64,000 nt of DNA from Sphaerobacter thermophilus DSM 20745 (GTDB lineage: Bacteria; Chloroflexota; Chloroflexia; Thermomicrobiales; Thermomicrobiaceae), in contig NC_013523.1 in assembly GCF_000024985.1 (NCBI RefSeq), forward strand, positions 62,001 to 126,000. Direction: 5' to 3'. How positions within the stretch are numbered: the stretch's first letter is position 1; each line of letters opens with the position of its first letter. This document shows, one piece after another, positions 1-9,000 of the stretch. The notes under the pieces were generated by a model. That model searched no databases. It was given only the letters and a program-made list of their open reading frames with translations, and had not been told where the DNA came from. The position numbers and the translations under genes were made by a program.

Positions 1-523
1 CCTGCTCGCAGAAGCTCGAGCCGTCCAGCGGGACAAGAATCCGCTGGAGCCGTGCGGTCTCCGCGCCGCTGACCTCGCTGCTGGCTGGTACGACGATCGT
101 CGGCCACTCCGACTCATGGACCACCCGGTAGGTGACACTACCGAGTAGCGCCCGCTGCAGCCCCGTCCGAACGTGGCTGGTCATCACCACGACCGGATCG
201 TCGATATCCCGCGCCAGATCCAGCAGCTCCGACGCCGGGTCGCCGACGCGCACCACGACCGTCGCGCGTCCCTCGGGGAACGTGCGGGCGATCTGCTCCA
301 GGAACTCACGCCGCTCCTCGATCCAATCCTGCTGCACGGAGGACTCGAGGCCCAGTGCGCCCACCAACGCGGCGTACTCGCGCGGCACTTCGATAACCGA
401 CACCAGCGTCACCAGCGCGTCGGTCCGGGCCATGAGAGCGCGGGCGATGGGCAACGCCTGTTGCGACACCTTGTTGACGTCCAGATGCGGCGCAACTAGG
501 GGGACGACGATCGTCTTGCTCAT
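1..523 (-). CDS. Universal stress protein, tandem UspA type (partial, C-terminus outside window)
   Basis: The gene reads leftward off the window edge, so only about 174 N-terminal codons are present. The start is the ATG at 523-521, preceded by GGGAGGG. The protein opens MSKTIVVPLV and continues with DALVTLVSVIEVP, VVVRVGDPASELLDLA and LLGSVTYRVVHESEWPTIVVP, the strand-helix pattern and nucleotide-loop region of one UspA domain. A second domain begins with RILVPLDGSSFCEQ just before the edge, so the whole protein is probably a two-domain Usp of about 300 residues. The family consists of cytoplasmic ATP/AMP-binding stress proteins. No partner gene is visible upstream, where only repeats are found. 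Confidence 0.88.
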   Translation of the reverse strand, partial: MSKTIVVPLVAPHLDVNKVSQQALPIARALMARTDALVTLVSVIEVPREYAALVGALGLESSVQQDWIEERREFLEQIARTFPEGRATVVVRVGDPASELLDLARDIDDPVVVMTSHVRTGLQRALLGSVTYRVVHESEWPTIVVPASSEVSGAETARLQRILVPLDGSSFCEQ

Positions 524-724
524 CTCTACCAGCCCTCCCGAGAACGCTCGGCCGCTCGTGCCACGCGACCAGCGGCATCGCCCCCAGGCTACCGCATGTC
601 AGTGGCCATGTCGCTGCATTGACGCGCGGAATTGTCGCAGAAATGTGCCAGATCATAGCAGGGACAAAGGGCAAGCGGGCTGATGGAGCTGGACGAGTGG
701 CGCACGGGTTCCAGGGTCGTGGCA

Positions 725-780
725 CGTGCCCGGGGGTGAACCCCCGGGCTCACAATGAAAGCCCGCTAAAGCGGACTGGG
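725..780 (+). repeat. REP-like palindromic repeat, single copy (family 1)
   Basis: A first palindrome (CCCGGGGGT-GA-ACCCCCGGG) is followed by a second (AGCCCGCT-aa-AGCGGACT). The same two-hairpin unit recurs at 829-1000, 1034-1084, 16283-16585, 24749-24804, 25304-25388, 28737-28916 and 54611-54913. An outer tail related to CCAGGGTCGTGGCACGTG lies on the left side of this copy. Confidence 0.85.
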
Positions 781-828
781 GTGGAGCAGGGCACACATCC
801 CGGTGTGACGGTGTTCACGTTCCGGTGA

Positions 829-1000
829 GGTGCCCGGGAGTAAACTCCCGGGCTGACAACGAAAAGCCCACTAAAGGGGCTAGGGACGCTCGACCCAGCG
901 GGATGCCGGATCAGCCCCGCTCCCGGTTGGGGAAAGGGAGCCCCTTCAGTGGGCTTTCCCCTAATCAGCCCGGGGGTTTACCCCCGGGCGCGTGGTACCG
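829..1000. repeat. Head-to-head REP pair (family 1, spacer subtype B)
   Basis: Two family 1 units in inverted orientation (829-890 forward, 939-1000 reverse) enclose a ~50-nt spacer containing GGGATGCCGGATCAGCCCC. A related spacer lies in the pair at 28737-28916. The pair resembles a BIME or a MITE-like non-autonomous unit. Confidence 0.8.
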
Positions 1001-1033
1001 ACGAAGGACACCATGTCAACTGGGTCTGACGGC

Positions 1034-1084
1034 AATGTCCCAGCCGGCTCTAGCCGGCTTCGCCTTGTCAGCCCGGCGGCTTTA
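1034..1084 (-). repeat. REP unit interrupted by an IS (left part)
   Basis: A reverse-oriented family 1 unit runs through GTCAGCCCGGCGGCTTTA and then stops at the IS end. The rest of the unit (TTTAGCCCCGGGCC...) resumes at 2144. Joining the two sides and removing one TTTA restores the consensus GGCTTTAGCCCCGGG. Confidence 0.85.
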
Positions 1085-2143
1085 ACGCTTGGTGTGAGTT
1101 AGGGCGCCGTGGCTACCAGGTGATCAGGTTCGCCACGGCCAGCAGCGGCCGCCCCTGCTGCCGATTCAGCCAGCAACAGAGGTTGTGCAGCGCCACCTTG
1201 GCCGCCAGTCGCGCCTGGAAGCCCGCCAGGGTGTGCGGGCGCTCCCGCTCGAGGCCGAAGGTGTGCAGCAGCCGCCCGATGACCGTCTCCACGATCTGGC
1301 GATGGCGGGCCACCCAGCGCCGTACGGCCGTGGGCCACCCCGCCGACTGCCCCGCGGCGGGGTGGCCACCAGCCGCACCCCAGAGGTGGCCGCCAGATGG
1401 GCCTCAACGTCCGCGCCGGCAAAGCCACTGTCCGCCAGATAGGTGGCGACGGGTGTGCCGACACGGGGCAGACGCGGATCGGGCTGGGCGCGGACGGCTA
1501 TCAGCGTCTCGGCCAGGGACCGCTCGGTGGTGCTGGCCAGGGCCACGCCCCAGCCGGTGATCACGCCCTCCAGGCTGACGGTGGTCAGCACGCGGAAGCC
1601 CGCGAACCAGCACAGGCGCAGACTGCGACCGATGTCCGCTATCCCCGCCAGCCAGCCCCGCCCCCGCCGCTTGGCGTTGCGCACCGGGGCCGGGGCCACA
1701 TCGAGGACGTCACAGACGACGGGACCCCGTCCGAGCTGCTCGGCCAGATACAGGGCGAACTGGGACAGGGCGGCCTGGTGCCGCCGCAGCAGCCGTTGGT
1801 CTTGGCTGCGGTGGGGCAGGGTCGGGAAGTAGGGGCGCAGGTGGCGCTCGGCGTAGCGGTAGAAGTCCTGCTCACTGGAGAACCTCATCCACTGCCCGAA
1901 GATGGCCAGGGTCAAGACCTCGCTGCGGCTCAGGGCCGGCGCGGGGCCGGGGCGGTGGGGCTCCGGGGGCAGGTGGGTCTGGCAGAAGGTGTCGACCAGG
2001 ACATAGACTGTAATCAGGAAGGTGTCCACATCCATCGGGTGCTCCTTTCGTGGGAGACGGATACGAGCTATCTCCCGTATGGAAGTGGGCACCTTCCTGT
2101 GTCAAGAGGGCACAGCATGCCCCGGCTAACTCACACCAAGCGT
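1085..2143 (-). mobile_element. IS982-like insertion sequence with 18-bp inverted ends and TTTA target duplication
   Basis: The element is 1059 bp. The left end reads ACGCTTGGTGTGAGTTAG and the right end is its exact reverse complement (2126-2143), an 18-bp perfect terminal inverted repeat starting with AC as in the IS982 family. TTTA is present on both sides (1081-1084 and 2144-2147), consistent with a 4-bp target duplication. The target is the loop between the two arms of a REP palindrome. One transposase frame fills the element on the minus strand. Family assignment rests on the end structure, the size and the C-terminal motif of the transposase; an IS5-type assignment is the alternative. 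Confidence 0.8.
1113..2035 (-). pseudogene. IS982-like DDE transposase, split by a -1 frameshift
   Basis: The start chosen is ATG 2035-2033 (MDVDTFLITVYVLVDTF), preceded by AAAGGAG. The first frame carries the N-terminal helical part, a VVCDVLDVAPAPV segment (first Asp) and YLADSGFAGADVEAHL (second Asp). After about 1350 this frame degrades into Arg/Gly-rich shadow sequence. The true C-terminus continues in the -1 frame down to 1113: RHRQIVETVIGRLLHTFG, then HTLAGFQARLAAKVALHN, which resembles the IS982 RIETVFSQL...GF..RI..K block and supplies the catalytic Glu. The switch falls in a CCGCGGGGC run. Read through with a -1 shift the product is 307 residues, normal for IS982. I cannot tell a programmed frameshift from a one-base deletion; the run is not a textbook slippery heptamer, so inactivation is the default. 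Confidence 0.75.
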
Positions 2144-2175
2144 TTTAGCCCCGGGCCCCGACCACGACCCTGGAA
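2144..2175 (-). repeat. REP unit interrupted by an IS (right part)
   Basis: This is the continuation of the unit at 1034-1084 after the IS: TTTAGCCCCGGGCC followed by the outer tail ACCACGACCCTGG. The same tail, with variation, follows the palindrome in other copies (GCCACGGTCCTGG at 25361 onward, GCCACGACGTGAG at 54882 onward). Confidence 0.75.
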
Positions 2176-2222
2176 CCATCCCACCACTCCGCCGTCTCTC
2201 CCGGAATTGCCCGGCTCATACA

Positions 2223-2252
2223 ACGACCCCGGGAGGATGCTCCCGGGGTCGT
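2223..2252 (-). terminator. 13-bp perfect hairpin downstream of the GlsB gene
   Basis: ACGACCCCGGGAG, loop GATG, then CTCCCGGGGTCGT form a perfect stem. It lies 25 nt past the stop of the minus-strand gene at 2277-2534, so it is most likely its intrinsic terminator, although no clear U-tract follows. Confidence 0.6.
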
Positions 2253-2276
2253 CGCCGACGAGCGTGGGAAAAGGGG

Positions 2277-2534
2277 TCAGGCTCGACTGGTAATGGCGCG
2301 ATAGACAAACAGGAGGATGATGGCCCCAATAACCGCCACGATCAGCGTGCCGATGTTGAAGCCGGCGGTGAAGTCCGCGCCGGTAACGAGGCCGTAGATA
2401 AGCCCGCCCACGAACGCGCCGATGACGCCGACGATGATGTTCGTCAGCCAGCCCATCTGGGCGTTCGTACCCACGATCATGCTGGCGATCCAGCCTGCCA
2501 GCGCCCCGATAACGATCCACGCGATGATACTCAT
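2277..2534 (-). CDS. GlsB/YeaQ/YmgE family stress-response membrane protein
   Basis: This 85-residue protein has three hydrophobic segments: IIAWIVIGALAGWIASMIV, a central IIVGVIGAFVGGLIYGLV and a C-terminal LIVAVIGAIILLFVYRAI. The glycine-zipper pattern and the length match the transglycosylase-associated (GlsB/YeaQ) family, small inner-membrane proteins induced by stress. The biochemical role of the family is not settled, and the name transglycosylase is historical. The gene is monocistronic, with its own hairpin terminator downstream. Confidence 0.9.
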   Translation of the reverse strand: MSIIAWIVIGALAGWIASMIVGTNAQMGWLTNIIVGVIGAFVGGLIYGLVTGADFTAGFNIGTLIVAVIGAIILLFVYRAITSRA

Positions 2535-2760
2535 GCGGGATGATCCTCTCTACTCCGCATGACGCCCAATCCAGGGCGTTCATGCTCCGCGACGGGGAAA
2601 CGGCACGCGATAACCTCGACACCCCGGGAAAACCGGGCGCGGGTCTTGACGCACAGTTCCTACAGTTCAAAATGCAATGAGCGTGCCAGGACTGTGCCCA
2701 CGTGCTAGAGTTCGTTCGGTCATCATGACCAGGGTGGGCGGACCAGCGTGCTGAGGAGGG

Positions 2761-3186
2761 GTGGACCTGCTCGTGACTGGAGCAGAGCAGGGGCAGAGCG
2801 ACACAGCCGGTGAGCCGGTGGCAATGACGCGACCGGCGATCGCGCCGGAGCTGCGGCTGCGCCTCGCCAGTGGCCTGCGGATCGTTACCCTGATCGGGAT
2901 GGTATTCCTGATCGTCGGCACCGTCGTCAGCCTGGTACAGGTTGGCGATCTGCCGCGCGCGACCGTGCCGCCGTCCGAACTGCCGGAGCGGCTCCTCGCG
3001 CTCGACGCGCCAGCCATCGTCAGCCTCGGGTTCCTCACGATCCTCCTCGCCCCCGTCTACGGCCTCATCTCCCTCGCTTACGGATGCCTGCGGCAGCGTG
3101 ACCGGTTCTACGCCGCTGCCGCCGGGCTCGTGCTGACGATTCTGGTGCTCAGCGTGGTGATCGCGCTGGTGACACGGGGAGCGTAG
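2761..3186 (+). CDS. DUF1634 family membrane protein
   Basis: This 141-residue protein (from GTG 2761) has a hydrophilic N-terminus and three predicted membrane segments: IVTLIGMVFLIVGTVVSLV, IVSLGFLTILLAPVYGLISL and AAAGLVLTILVLSVVIALV. It matches the DUF1634 pattern, a family usually encoded beside TauE/SafE permeases, as here: the next gene starts 2 nt after the stop. A role as accessory subunit of the anion exporter is inferred from this linkage. The start is uncertain, because GAGGAGGG abuts GTG 2761; GTG 2773 and ATG 2824 are alternatives. Confidence 0.8.
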   Translation: MDLLVTGAEQGQSDTAGEPVAMTRPAIAPELRLRLASGLRIVTLIGMVFLIVGTVVSLVQVGDLPRATVPPSELPERLLALDAPAIVSLGFLTILLAPVYGLISLAYGCLRQRDRFYAAAAGLVLTILVLSVVIALVTRGA

Positions 3187-3188
3187 GG

Positions 3189-4037
3189 GTGGACCTGCTG
3201 ACCGAGTTGGGGATCCTGCTGACGGCGGCCGGAGCCGGCGTGCTCGGCTCGCTGGTCGGGCTGGGTGGCGGCGTCTTCGTGGTCCCGATCCTCTCGGTCT
3301 TCTTCGGCATCCCCCTTAAGACAGCGATTGCTGCGAGCGGGGTGAGCGTCGTTGTCAACTCCGCGGCCGGGGCGTCGGTCTACCTGCGCGACGGGATGCC
3401 GAACGTCCGGCTCGCGCTGTTGATGCTGGTGCCGACGACCGTCGGTTCGATCGTCGGCGGTCTGCTCGCGGTGCACAGCTCGCCGAATGCGCTGCGGATC
3501 GTCTATGCCGTCTCGCTGTTCGGCATGATCATCGTGATGGCCCGCCGGGGGGCGCGGCCATCACCGCCGCCGGCAGAGCACGACCCGCTGGGGCTGACCG
3601 CGAGCTACTACGATCGCGCCATCGACGGCGGCACTGAGGTCTGCTACACGCCCCGGCGGCTTGGGCCCGGGATGAGTATCAGCGCCGGCGCCGGGATGAT
3701 CTCAGGGATGCTCGGCATCGGCGGCGGCGCTGTGCAGGTGCCGGCGATGAACGCCATCATGCAGGTCCCGGTGAAGGCCGCCACGGCGACGAGCACCTTC
3801 ATGGTCGGGCCGACCGTCGTCGCGAGCGCGCTGATCTACTACCTGAACGACCTGATCGATCCGGCAGTGGCGATCCCGGCGGTGCTCGGGATGATGCTCG
3901 GTGCGCAGTCGGGCGCGCGTCTTGCCCGCCGCGCCCGTGGCGTGCTGCTGGTGCGCATCCTGATGGTTATCCTCTTCTATCTCGCCACCACCGTTTTCCT
4001 GCAAGCCCTCGGCATCAACGTCCCCGGGGCGAGGTGA
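3189..4037 (+). CDS. TauE/SafE family sulfite/anion exporter (TSUP)
   Basis: This 282-residue integral membrane protein contains the duplicated TSUP repeat: GVLGSLVGLGGGVFVVPIL near the N-terminus and GMISGMLGIGGGAVQVPAM near residue 175, each followed by a helix with TAIAASG or AATATSTF. About eight membrane helices are expected. The family exports sulfite, sulfoacetate or related organosulfur anions; the substrate here is not determined. Translation starts at GTG 3189, 2 nt after DUF1634, so the two are surely co-transcribed. Confidence 0.88.
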   Translation: MDLLTELGILLTAAGAGVLGSLVGLGGGVFVVPILSVFFGIPLKTAIAASGVSVVVNSAAGASVYLRDGMPNVRLALLMLVPTTVGSIVGGLLAVHSSPNALRIVYAVSLFGMIIVMARRGARPSPPPAEHDPLGLTASYYDRAIDGGTEVCYTPRRLGPGMSISAGAGMISGMLGIGGGAVQVPAMNAIMQVPVKAATATSTFMVGPTVVASALIYYLNDLIDPAVAIPAVLGMMLGAQSGARLARRARGVLLVRILMVILFYLATTVFLQALGINVPGAR

Positions 4038-4154
4038 GGTGCGTCATACGTCATGCGTGATGCGTCACCCTCACCCCCAGCCCCTCTCGGACGGAGCCCA
4101 CCGGGGGAGAGGGGAGCACCACGGGTGCGTATGACGCATGACGCATCACGTTCC
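4038..4154. repeat. Heptad-array element H1 (family 2)
   Basis: Left arm 4040-4067 is four 7-mers: TGCGTCA, TACGTCA, TGCGTGA, TGCGTCA. A GC-rich core follows (about 4068-4117, reverse orientation, containing GGACGGAGCCCACC). The right arm, about 4121-4150, carries the complementary ACGCATG, ACGCATC heptads. The element fills the whole gap between the convergent TauE and nitroreductase genes. Related elements lie at 4762-4975, 30713-30845 and 44505-44630. Confidence 0.8.
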
Positions 4155-4745
4155 TCACCACCGCTCCCAGTGGACCACGTCTTCGAGCGGCTTGCGGCCG
4201 CGCTTGAGTGAGGGCGAGGGGACATCCGGCGCCGGGTAGCCGATCGGGATGACCCCGACCGGCGTCACCTCCGGCGGGATGCCGAGCAGGTCCCGAAGCG
4301 CCGCCGTCTCGGGGATACCGGCGTAGCCCGCCGCCAGCCCCTCGTCGACCACCGCCAGGAGCAGCGTCATCACCGACATGCCGATGTCCATGAACCAGAA
4401 GGGCACCGGCCACTCGATCTCGGTGCCGTCGGGGCGCAGCTTGTCCGGCTCCTGGTAGCGCGCGTGGTAGGCGGCCTCGCTAACGCAGGGGATGACCTGG
4501 ACCGGTGCCTCGGAGATCCAGCGGTGGCCGAAGTGTGCGACGTACCCATCCTCCCCGCAGAGCTTGCCGATCTCCCGCCGCGTCTCCGGGTCGGTCACGA
4601 CCACGAACGATTGCCCCTGAGTGTAGCCCGCGCTCGGCACCCGCCGGGCGAGGTCCAGCATCCGGTTCACCACGGCCGGGTCGATCGGGTCCGGCTTGAA
4701 GTGCCGCACCATCCGCCGTTTGCGCACGACCTCCGCGAACTCCAT
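4155..4745 (-). CDS. Nitroreductase family FMN-dependent oxidoreductase
   Basis: This 196-residue protein begins MEFAEVVRKRRMVRHFKPDP, the RR-x-x-R-x-F phosphate/FMN-binding start of the nitroreductase fold, followed by RVPSAGYTQGQSFVVVTD. The segment MDIGMSVMTLLLAVVDEGLAAGYAGIP is the typical buried helix plus second FMN loop, and GVIPIGYPAPD is the usual C-terminal strand. The family reduces nitro compounds, quinones or flavins with NAD(P)H. It has no obvious functional partner. Repeat elements lie on both sides (4038-4154 and 4762-4975), so it is probably a single-gene transcript. Confidence 0.88.
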   Translation of the reverse strand: MEFAEVVRKRRMVRHFKPDPIDPAVVNRMLDLARRVPSAGYTQGQSFVVVTDPETRREIGKLCGEDGYVAHFGHRWISEAPVQVIPCVSEAAYHARYQEPDKLRPDGTEIEWPVPFWFMDIGMSVMTLLLAVVDEGLAAGYAGIPETAALRDLLGIPPEVTPVGVIPIGYPAPDVPSPSLKRGRKPLEDVVHWERW

Positions 4746-4761
4746 CCGCCATCCCTTCCCT

Positions 4762-4975
4762 GTGCGTGCGTTATGGGTGATGCGTCATGCGTCATACGTC
4801 ATGCGTCAGCCCTATAGCGTAGTGCGTGTTGCGTGTTGCGTCTTCCGTCCTACTCCCCTCCCCCCTGGTGGGCTCCGTCCGAGAGGGGCGGGGGTGAGGG
4901 GGACGCATCACGCATGACGTATGACGCATCACGGAACACGCAGTACGCAACACGCAACACGCAATACGGTTAGAT
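4762..4975. repeat. Heptad-array element H2 (family 2), the longest copy
   Basis: The left arm has TGCGTNN-type 7-mers in two blocks (TGCGTCA type near 4780-4806, TGCGTGT type near 4821-4842). The core at about 4852-4899 contains TGGTGGGCTCCGTCCGAGAG. The right arm from about 4901 is an almost unbroken run of ACGCANN 7-mers: ACGCATC, ACGCATG, ACGTATG, ACGCATC, ACGGAAC, ACGCAGT, ACGCAAC, ACGCAAC, ACGCAAT. The two arms are mirror-ordered (CA-type heptads nearest one another on the right, GT-type outermost), so the element can form a long imperfect hairpin. Confidence 0.8.
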
Positions 4976-5818
4976 CTCCACCTCCCGGTGGCGCGCGGCT
5001 GGGCCGCATTGGAGGTTGACCGCGACCGGCAGGCTGGCGATGTGGCAAGGGGCAGACACGACGTGCACGGCCAGCGCGGTGATGCGGCCACCGAAGCCGT
5101 GCGGGCCGATGCCCAGCCGGTTGATCGCTGCCAGCAGCTCCGCCTCCAGCTCCGCTTCCTCCGGGTCTAGATTCTCGCTGCCGATCTCGCGCAGGAGCGC
5201 CTGTTTGGCCAGTGTTGCCACCCGGTCGAACGTCGCGCCGATTCCGACGCCGACGACCACCGGTGGGCAGGCGTTCGGCCCGGCGAGCTGCACCGTCTCC
5301 AGCACGAAGCGCACGATCCCCTCGCGCCCGTGGGCCGGGGTGAGCATCGCCAGCCGGCTCATGTTCTCCGCGCCGCCCCCCTTCGCCAGGATCGCCAGCC
5401 GCACCCGATCGCCCGGCACCAGGCGGGTGTGGATGATGGCCGGCGTGTTGTCCCGCGTGTTGCGCCGCGCGGTGAAGGGGCGCTCGACCATCGACTTGCG
5501 CAGGTACCCCACGTGGTACGCCTCGTGGACGCCTCGGTTGATCGCCTCCTCGAATCCGCCGCCGACGAGGTGGACATCCTGGCCGACCTCGGCGAAGACG
5601 ACCACGGTGCCGGTGTCCTGGCACATCGGCACTCGGTCCGCCTCGGCGATGGCCATGTTCTCCAGAATCTGCTCCAGCACCTGCTGGCCCAGGGGCGAGA
5701 CCTCCCGCTTCCGTGCCACCGTGAAGGCCCGGCGCACATCCTCCCCGGCGACGTAGTTCGCCTCCAGGCAGGCTTCGCGCACCGCCTCCGCGATCCGGTC
5801 GACGTGGATCTCGCGCAT
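4970..5818 (-). CDS. Fumarate hydratase class I, alpha subunit / FumA N-terminal domain
   Basis: This 282-residue protein matches the alpha (catalytic, Fe-S) half of class I fumarases and L-tartrate dehydratases. Visible motifs are VPMCQDTGTVVVFAEVG, GGGAENMSRLAMLTPAHG, GPNACPPVVVGVGIG and HVVSAPCHIASLPVAVN; the Cys in MCQDTG, NACPP and APCHIA are candidate [4Fe-4S] ligands. The reaction is reversible hydration of fumarate to malate. Normally a beta subunit or domain follows, but none is present on either side, so it must be encoded elsewhere or the enzyme differs. The stop lies inside the edge of heptad element H2. Confidence 0.9.
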   Translation of the reverse strand: MREIHVDRIAEAVREACLEANYVAGEDVRRAFTVARKREVSPLGQQVLEQILENMAIAEADRVPMCQDTGTVVVFAEVGQDVHLVGGGFEEAINRGVHEAYHVGYLRKSMVERPFTARRNTRDNTPAIIHTRLVPGDRVRLAILAKGGGAENMSRLAMLTPAHGREGIVRFVLETVQLAGPNACPPVVVGVGIGATFDRVATLAKQALLREIGSENLDPEEAELEAELLAAINRLGIGPHGFGGRITALAVHVVSAPCHIASLPVAVNLQCGPAARHREVEI

Positions 5819-5919
5819 CTCACCGGCCTCCGTCCGCCTCCGGTCGGTCAGGGCATGGCCGGATTGTACTCCAGCGCCGACGGTTCGGGTTCGTGACCCG
5901 ATACCGCGCCGATCTCCGG

Positions 5920-5946
5920 TTTGTCCGGGTTGTTTGTCCGGGTTTG
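5920..5946 (+). repeat. Tandem 13-nt direct repeat upstream of the large secreted protein
   Basis: TTTGTCCGGGTTG is followed immediately by TTTGTCCGGGTTTG, about 75 nt before the start codon at 6024. It could be an operator or a replication slippage product. Confidence 0.4.
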
Positions 5947-6023
5947 TCTGTGGACATCGTGTCCGCGCCCGACCAGATTACGTGTAGTGACTCTCGTCAT
6001 CATGGCGATAGAGGAGCATGCCC

Positions 6024-9000
6024 ATGAAAGGCGTCTTTGCCATTGCTCGTGCGGTGATTGCGGCGCTGTTCCACGGCGGGGTGCGTCCTGGCTCCCCTGC
6101 CGGCCGCACGACGGTGCGCGGCGCGGGACTGCATGAACCGGGCCCGCGGCGCCGCAAGCGGTTCGCCTCGAGGGGGCTGATCCTGTTCCTGGTCGCCGTG
6201 ATGGCGCTGGGGCCGAACCTTCAAGTGGCCTCGGTGCGTGCTGCCGATCCATCTCCGCCGCTTATCAGAAGCGGGCCATGGGCGTCGATGCAGGAGAAGG
6301 CCATTCAGAACGTCCTGACGAGCCACGGTCTGCCCGCATCCGACGCCTGGGCCGTCAAGTCCTGGGCGCGGAACGATGCGCTCGCCGAGCTGTGGGCCCT
6401 GGTGGTCGAGGCGATCAAGACCGAGGCCAACGAGCGTACCCCAGAACAACAAGCAGCCGTCGACTGGCTCACCGGCCTCGTCCGTCAAAAGCGCATGCAG
6501 CAGGCCCGGTACGCGGGTCAGGAGTACGTGAAGTGGGCCGGATACGACCCGGCATACCTGGACTATCTCGTGACTCAGTACTATGACGCGGTCGCGGCGG
6601 GCCAGGATGCGACGAATGAAAAGCAGGATCTGAAGAACTACCTGGAACTTCCTCCGCTGAACTACGGCATGTGCAATGGCGGGTCGTGTGTCGGCTTGAC
6701 CCTGCGGCAAGCGCAGGCCCAGGCCCAGGCCGGCTACTGCGTCTACCGGTCGCCGGCTCCCTACCAGACGGAGTATCAGGGGAACATCTTCCGGGGGACG
6801 AACAGCGTCATGCCGGCCGACTGCGTTCAGCCGGGAGGCGGCATCGGCGGCATCATCGGCACCCCGCCCCCCGTGCCGGAATACGACCAGTTCGTGAAAT
6901 GGGGGGAGGCCCGCGCCAACTACGAGGCCATCAATAACCCCGAGTTCGCCATGACCTTCCGCGACATCGCCCTCGTGGTCGGACTCGGTACCGTGACCGT
7001 GGGGATGGTGGCCGCTGGGACGCTCGGCGTCACGCTGGCGCCGGTCCTGGCCGGGACGGCATTCCAGCTCGCGGTTTTTCCCCATGCCGGGTGGGTCAGC
7101 GGTTTGTCGTCAGCCACGCTGGCCGCTATCGGGTCGCCCGCGACGAACTCCGCTGCCGTCGCCGCGGCCAACGCCGGGGCGGTGAGCGCCGCGGGCGTGG
7201 GTGCCATCGTGGCCGCGGTGATCCTCTTCGTCGTCGTCACGACCATCCACCTGATTGACCTCGTCACCATTGAGCAGTTACCCGGCAAGATCCACACGTT
7301 GATTGTCGAGGCGCCGACCAAGTCGTACGACATCCGATCGATGCTGGATGATAAGGATGAAGTCGGCGAACTCTACAGCCTCTTCGTGCAGGCCACCTTG
7401 CCCTTACCGATGATCACCGGGGCCTGCGACAACAGGTTTCTGTTGCCTAACAAACCGACCTGCCTCAACCCTCCACCCCCGCCGCCGGCCAACGCCCAAA
7501 CCGATCCGTTGTTCATGGTGAGCGTGAACGGCGGGCAAGAGACTCTCCAGAACACGATCACCTGGTACAACAAGACCACCGAGTGGACGACGACGGCACG
7601 CCTCAAAGGGGTCTGGTTCATCCAGACGGTGACCGATTCCGAAGGCAACACGCTGTCGGTGGTGACCAACGACGAGGAGGCGAGCCAGGAGATCCAATCG
7701 CTCCGCATCATGTACACCGACTGGGATGATAAGGCGCAGTACGCCTGGCTGGTCCGGGACGCGCAGGGCGCGTACAAGTTCGTGTCGCTGGCCGGGGACA
7801 GCGGCGCGTCGCTCAACGCGGAGACGTGCGACCAGGACGGGACCTGCGCGGTCTCCGACAGCATCCGCTATATCGACCGCGACGGGAACGAGTACGAGGC
7901 CAGAGTCGTGCCTCCGCCGGTCCCGGTCATCGACCCCGCCTCGATCAGCCTCTCCCCGGCGAACCCCGTCCAGGGACAGGAGGTCGAGCTCCGCGCGCAG
8001 GCGACGTCGCCGGTTGGTGCCGAGCTCACGTACCGGTGGGTGATCAAGGACAAGCCGCTGGACGATGGGTTGCACTGCACCATCGTGGACGGCTCGTTGG
8101 TGTGTGGTGGACACACGGTCACTGTCACGGGGAATCCTGCGAAGTACGTGTTCCCCACTAGTGGTGAGTTTGAGATCCGACTGGAGGTGACCGACTCAGA
8201 GGGCCGACGGGCAACAACGGATTTCAAGGTCAACGTGACGGCGGTACCGGCCGAAGTGCACCTCCTCACCCCGTGCTCCGACTTCCTGCCATGTGCCCCC
8301 GGATTCTTCAACAACGTGAAGGTGCCGCTGGGGACGGCGACCGTCGTGAAGGGTTGGATCCAGCACGCCGGCCCGCACGACGTGCTGGCGCTGACGGTCG
8401 ACTGGGGCGACGGAGTGTCGAACGTGGCCACCAATATGGCTCCTCCGTGCCCCCAATGTAACGGGATCGTGTTCCTCTCGCCCACGAAGATGGAGGACGG
8501 CTACCATACGGCGTTCGAACTGTCCCACACATACGGCCGGCCGGGCCATTACACCGTGACGGTCACGGTCGAGTACCCGTCCGGCACGACGGATACGGCG
8601 ACGATCACCGAGACAGTGCTGCAGCCAACGACGACGTCGGTCACTGCCGACCCCAACCCCTCGGTGGCGGGCCAGCCGGTCACCTACACCGCCACGGTGT
8701 CGCCGGTGCCGACCGGTGGGACGGTCACCTTCCGGGACGGCAGTGCGTTCATCTCCGGCTGCATGGACGTGCCGCTGGCGGGCGACGGGACCGCGACCTG
8801 TACGGTGACTCCGACCACCGTGGCGCCCCATACCATCAGCGCCTGGTACAGCGGGCACGATGTTTATGAGGCCAGCTCGGGCACGCTGATCCACACGGTG
8901 AACTCGGTCCAGACCAGCCTCACGCTGACGGCCGACCCCAACCCCTCGATGGTGGAGCAGGAGGTCACGTTCACCGCGGCGGTGTCGCCGGTACCCACCG

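Noticed and set aside
4901-4971. Regular 7-bp tandem units, considered as a CRISPR array
   Set aside because: Period is 7 bp, without spacers, and no cas gene is present.
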